Below are positions 34,173 through 34,923 of a stretch of 34,923 bases of DNA, piece by piece. The notes beneath the pieces were generated by a model that worked only from the letters and a program-made list of their open reading frames with translations, ran no database searches and was not told where the DNA came from. Positions within the stretch are counted from its first letter, which is position 1; each line of letters opens with the position of its first letter. The stretch comes from an uncultured Pelagibacteraceae bacterium (lineage in GTDB: Bacteria > Pseudomonadota > Alphaproteobacteria > Pelagibacterales > Pelagibacteraceae). The DNA lies in contig CACIZU010000009.1 in the NCBI GenBank assembly GCA_902591185.1, forward strand, positions 1-34,923, written 5' to 3'. Position numbers and translations under genes: made by a program.

Positions 34173-34259
34173 TTTAAAGATATTAACATATTTGCCACAT
34201 CACAAAACATTAATATTTTTAGCATTGATTTTTATTTTTAAATACCCATACTAAGTCTA

Positions 34260-34580
34260 ATGCCAATTCAAAAAGCCAAGTTCTCAATTGGAGATATCGT
34301 AAAACATAAACACTTTGAGTTTAGAGGAGTGATTTATGATGTGGACTTTGAATTTAATAATTCTGAGGAGTGGTATCAGTCTATCCCAAAAAATGTTAGA
34401 CCAAGAAAAGATCAGCCTTTTTATCATTTGTTGGCTGAAAATGATGAAATCACTTATGAAGCGTATGTATCTGAGCAAAACCTTCTTATGGATGACTCTG
34501 ATGAGCCTATAAAACATCCTTTAATTGAAGAGATTTTTTCAGGCAAAAAAGGGTCTAGTTATTTTAAGCTTTCAAATTAA
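34260..34580 (+). CDS. hspQ: Heat-shock protein HspQ
   Basis: A 106-residue protein of the HspQ (YccV-like) family. HspQ of enterobacteria binds hemimethylated DNA and acts as a specificity factor for Lon. Motifs are KFSIGDIVKHKHFEFRGVIYDVD, NVRPRKDQPFYHLLAEN and the end TYEAYVSEQNLL. A LON-domain protein is at the other end of this window; no direct link is implied. The gene stands alone, divergent from yciB and ahead of a hairpin and ccmC. Confidence 0.95.
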   Translation: MPIQKAKFSIGDIVKHKHFEFRGVIYDVDFEFNNSEEWYQSIPKNVRPRKDQPFYHLLAENDEITYEAYVSEQNLLMDDSDEPIKHPLIEEIFSGKKGSSYFKLSN

Positions 34581-34647
34581 GTTTATCATGATTCAAACAC
34601 ATTTAGCTCAAATCTAGGCCATATAAACTAAATATATATAATCTATA

Positions 34648-34711
34648 TTCTGATCAAGAGTGTTAAACGTTAATTTTAAATTATTATCTCCCTCTGCATT
34701 CTTGATCAGAA
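34648..34711. other. Long hairpin with pyrimidine-rich loop between hspQ and ccmC
   Basis: TTCTGATCAAGA (34648-34659) and TCTTGATCAGAA (34700-34711) are perfect inverted repeats of 12 bases. Four more pairs, two of them G-T, extend the stem inward to 16. The 32-base loop (34664-34695) ends in ATCTCCCTCT. The arms are followed by no clear T run on either strand, so it does not look like an ordinary terminator. The rest of the 34581-34755 spacer holds nothing else I can recognise. It may be a small RNA, a leader of ccmC or a protein-binding inverted repeat. Confidence 0.55.
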
Positions 34712-34755
34712 AAGCTTTTCATAATAAAAATCATTAAACAAATTCAAAATTAAAT

Positions 34756-34923
34756 ATGTTTAAATTTTTTCAACCTAATAAAATATTTCAAATAACATCA
34801 AAAGCTACAAAATATGTTTTCTTTTTATTTATAGTAGTGCTTTCAATAGGATTAATGGAAGCATTAATATTGTCTCCAGAAGATTATAAGCAAAGCGATG
34901 CGGTTAGAATTATGTATGTGCAT
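34756..34923 (+). CDS. ccmC: Haem exporter protein CcmC (partial, N-terminus)
   Basis: The first 56 codons of a gene that runs off the right edge. It begins MFKFFQPNKIFQI, has a membrane helix (about 20-40) and then SPEDYKQSDAVRIMYVH, which is the CcmC pattern (SPxDYxQGDxVRIMYVH) before the tryptophan-rich periplasmic loop. CcmC helps pass haem to CcmE for cytochrome c maturation. It probably heads a ccm cluster outside the window. Confidence 0.9.
   Translation, partial: MFKFFQPNKIFQITSKATKYVFFLFIVVLSIGLMEALILSPEDYKQSDAVRIMYVH

Overview
The window looks like a stretch of a streamlined marine alphaproteobacterium of the SAR11 clade (Pelagibacterales). The DNA is very A+T-rich. Genes abut or overlap by a few bases, no gap between genes reaches 300 bases, and there are no insertion sequences, CRISPR arrays or prophage genes. 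The housekeeping content (lolA, ftsK, purH, rpe, acs, tsaD, hemC/hemD, folD, argG, yciB, hspQ, ccmC) and the IalB and DUF2794 genes are alphaproteobacterial. The taxonomic call is inferred from composition and gene content.

Layout. 1-4045: partial lolA and ftsK on the minus strand, a UbiH-type FAD monooxygenase on plus and a LON-domain protein on minus. 4095-7971: an accessory-looking block with a TPR-sulfotransferase fusion, a second sulfotransferase, tRNA-Gly(GCC) and a TPR protein with an unrecognised cysteine-rich C-terminal region. 7981-8319: pterin-4a-carbinolamine dehydratase. 8316-13175 (minus): YggT-like protein, rpe, heparinase II/III-like protein, purH and a small alpha/beta hydrolase, mostly translationally coupled. 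13206-13231: a strong hairpin terminator. 13242-15316 (minus): a two-subunit sodium/solute symporter whose large subunit carries a canonical EF-hand loop. 15450-18061: a conserved hypothetical gene converging on acs.

18077-22769 is the most unusual part. On the minus strand a membrane-anchored ferritin-like (di-iron) protein, a NodU/TobZ-type carbamoyltransferase, a 53-residue DUF5989-like membrane peptide, an EVE protein and acs are packed head to tail. Head to head with them are a secreted SGNH-like hydrolase and an exported MORN-repeat protein. The ferritin-like, carbamoyltransferase and small-peptide genes look like a modification cassette with an unknown substrate. The exported hydrolase suggests, weakly, that the target is an envelope or exported molecule.

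22799-29684: tsaD (minus) diverges from hemC-hemD-MscS-YggT-folD, followed by a SHOCT protein, an alpha/beta hydrolase that keeps every fluoroacetate-dehalogenase catalytic residue I could align from memory, and a class I glutamine amidotransferase. 29701-32438 (minus): an aldo/keto reductase, an IalB protein and argG. 32521-34923: a Bax-inhibitor-1 protein (plus), DUF2794 and YciB (minus), hspQ (plus), an unexplained long hairpin with a pyrimidine-rich loop, and the start of ccmC.

All family assignments come from motif recognition by eye. No database search was run.
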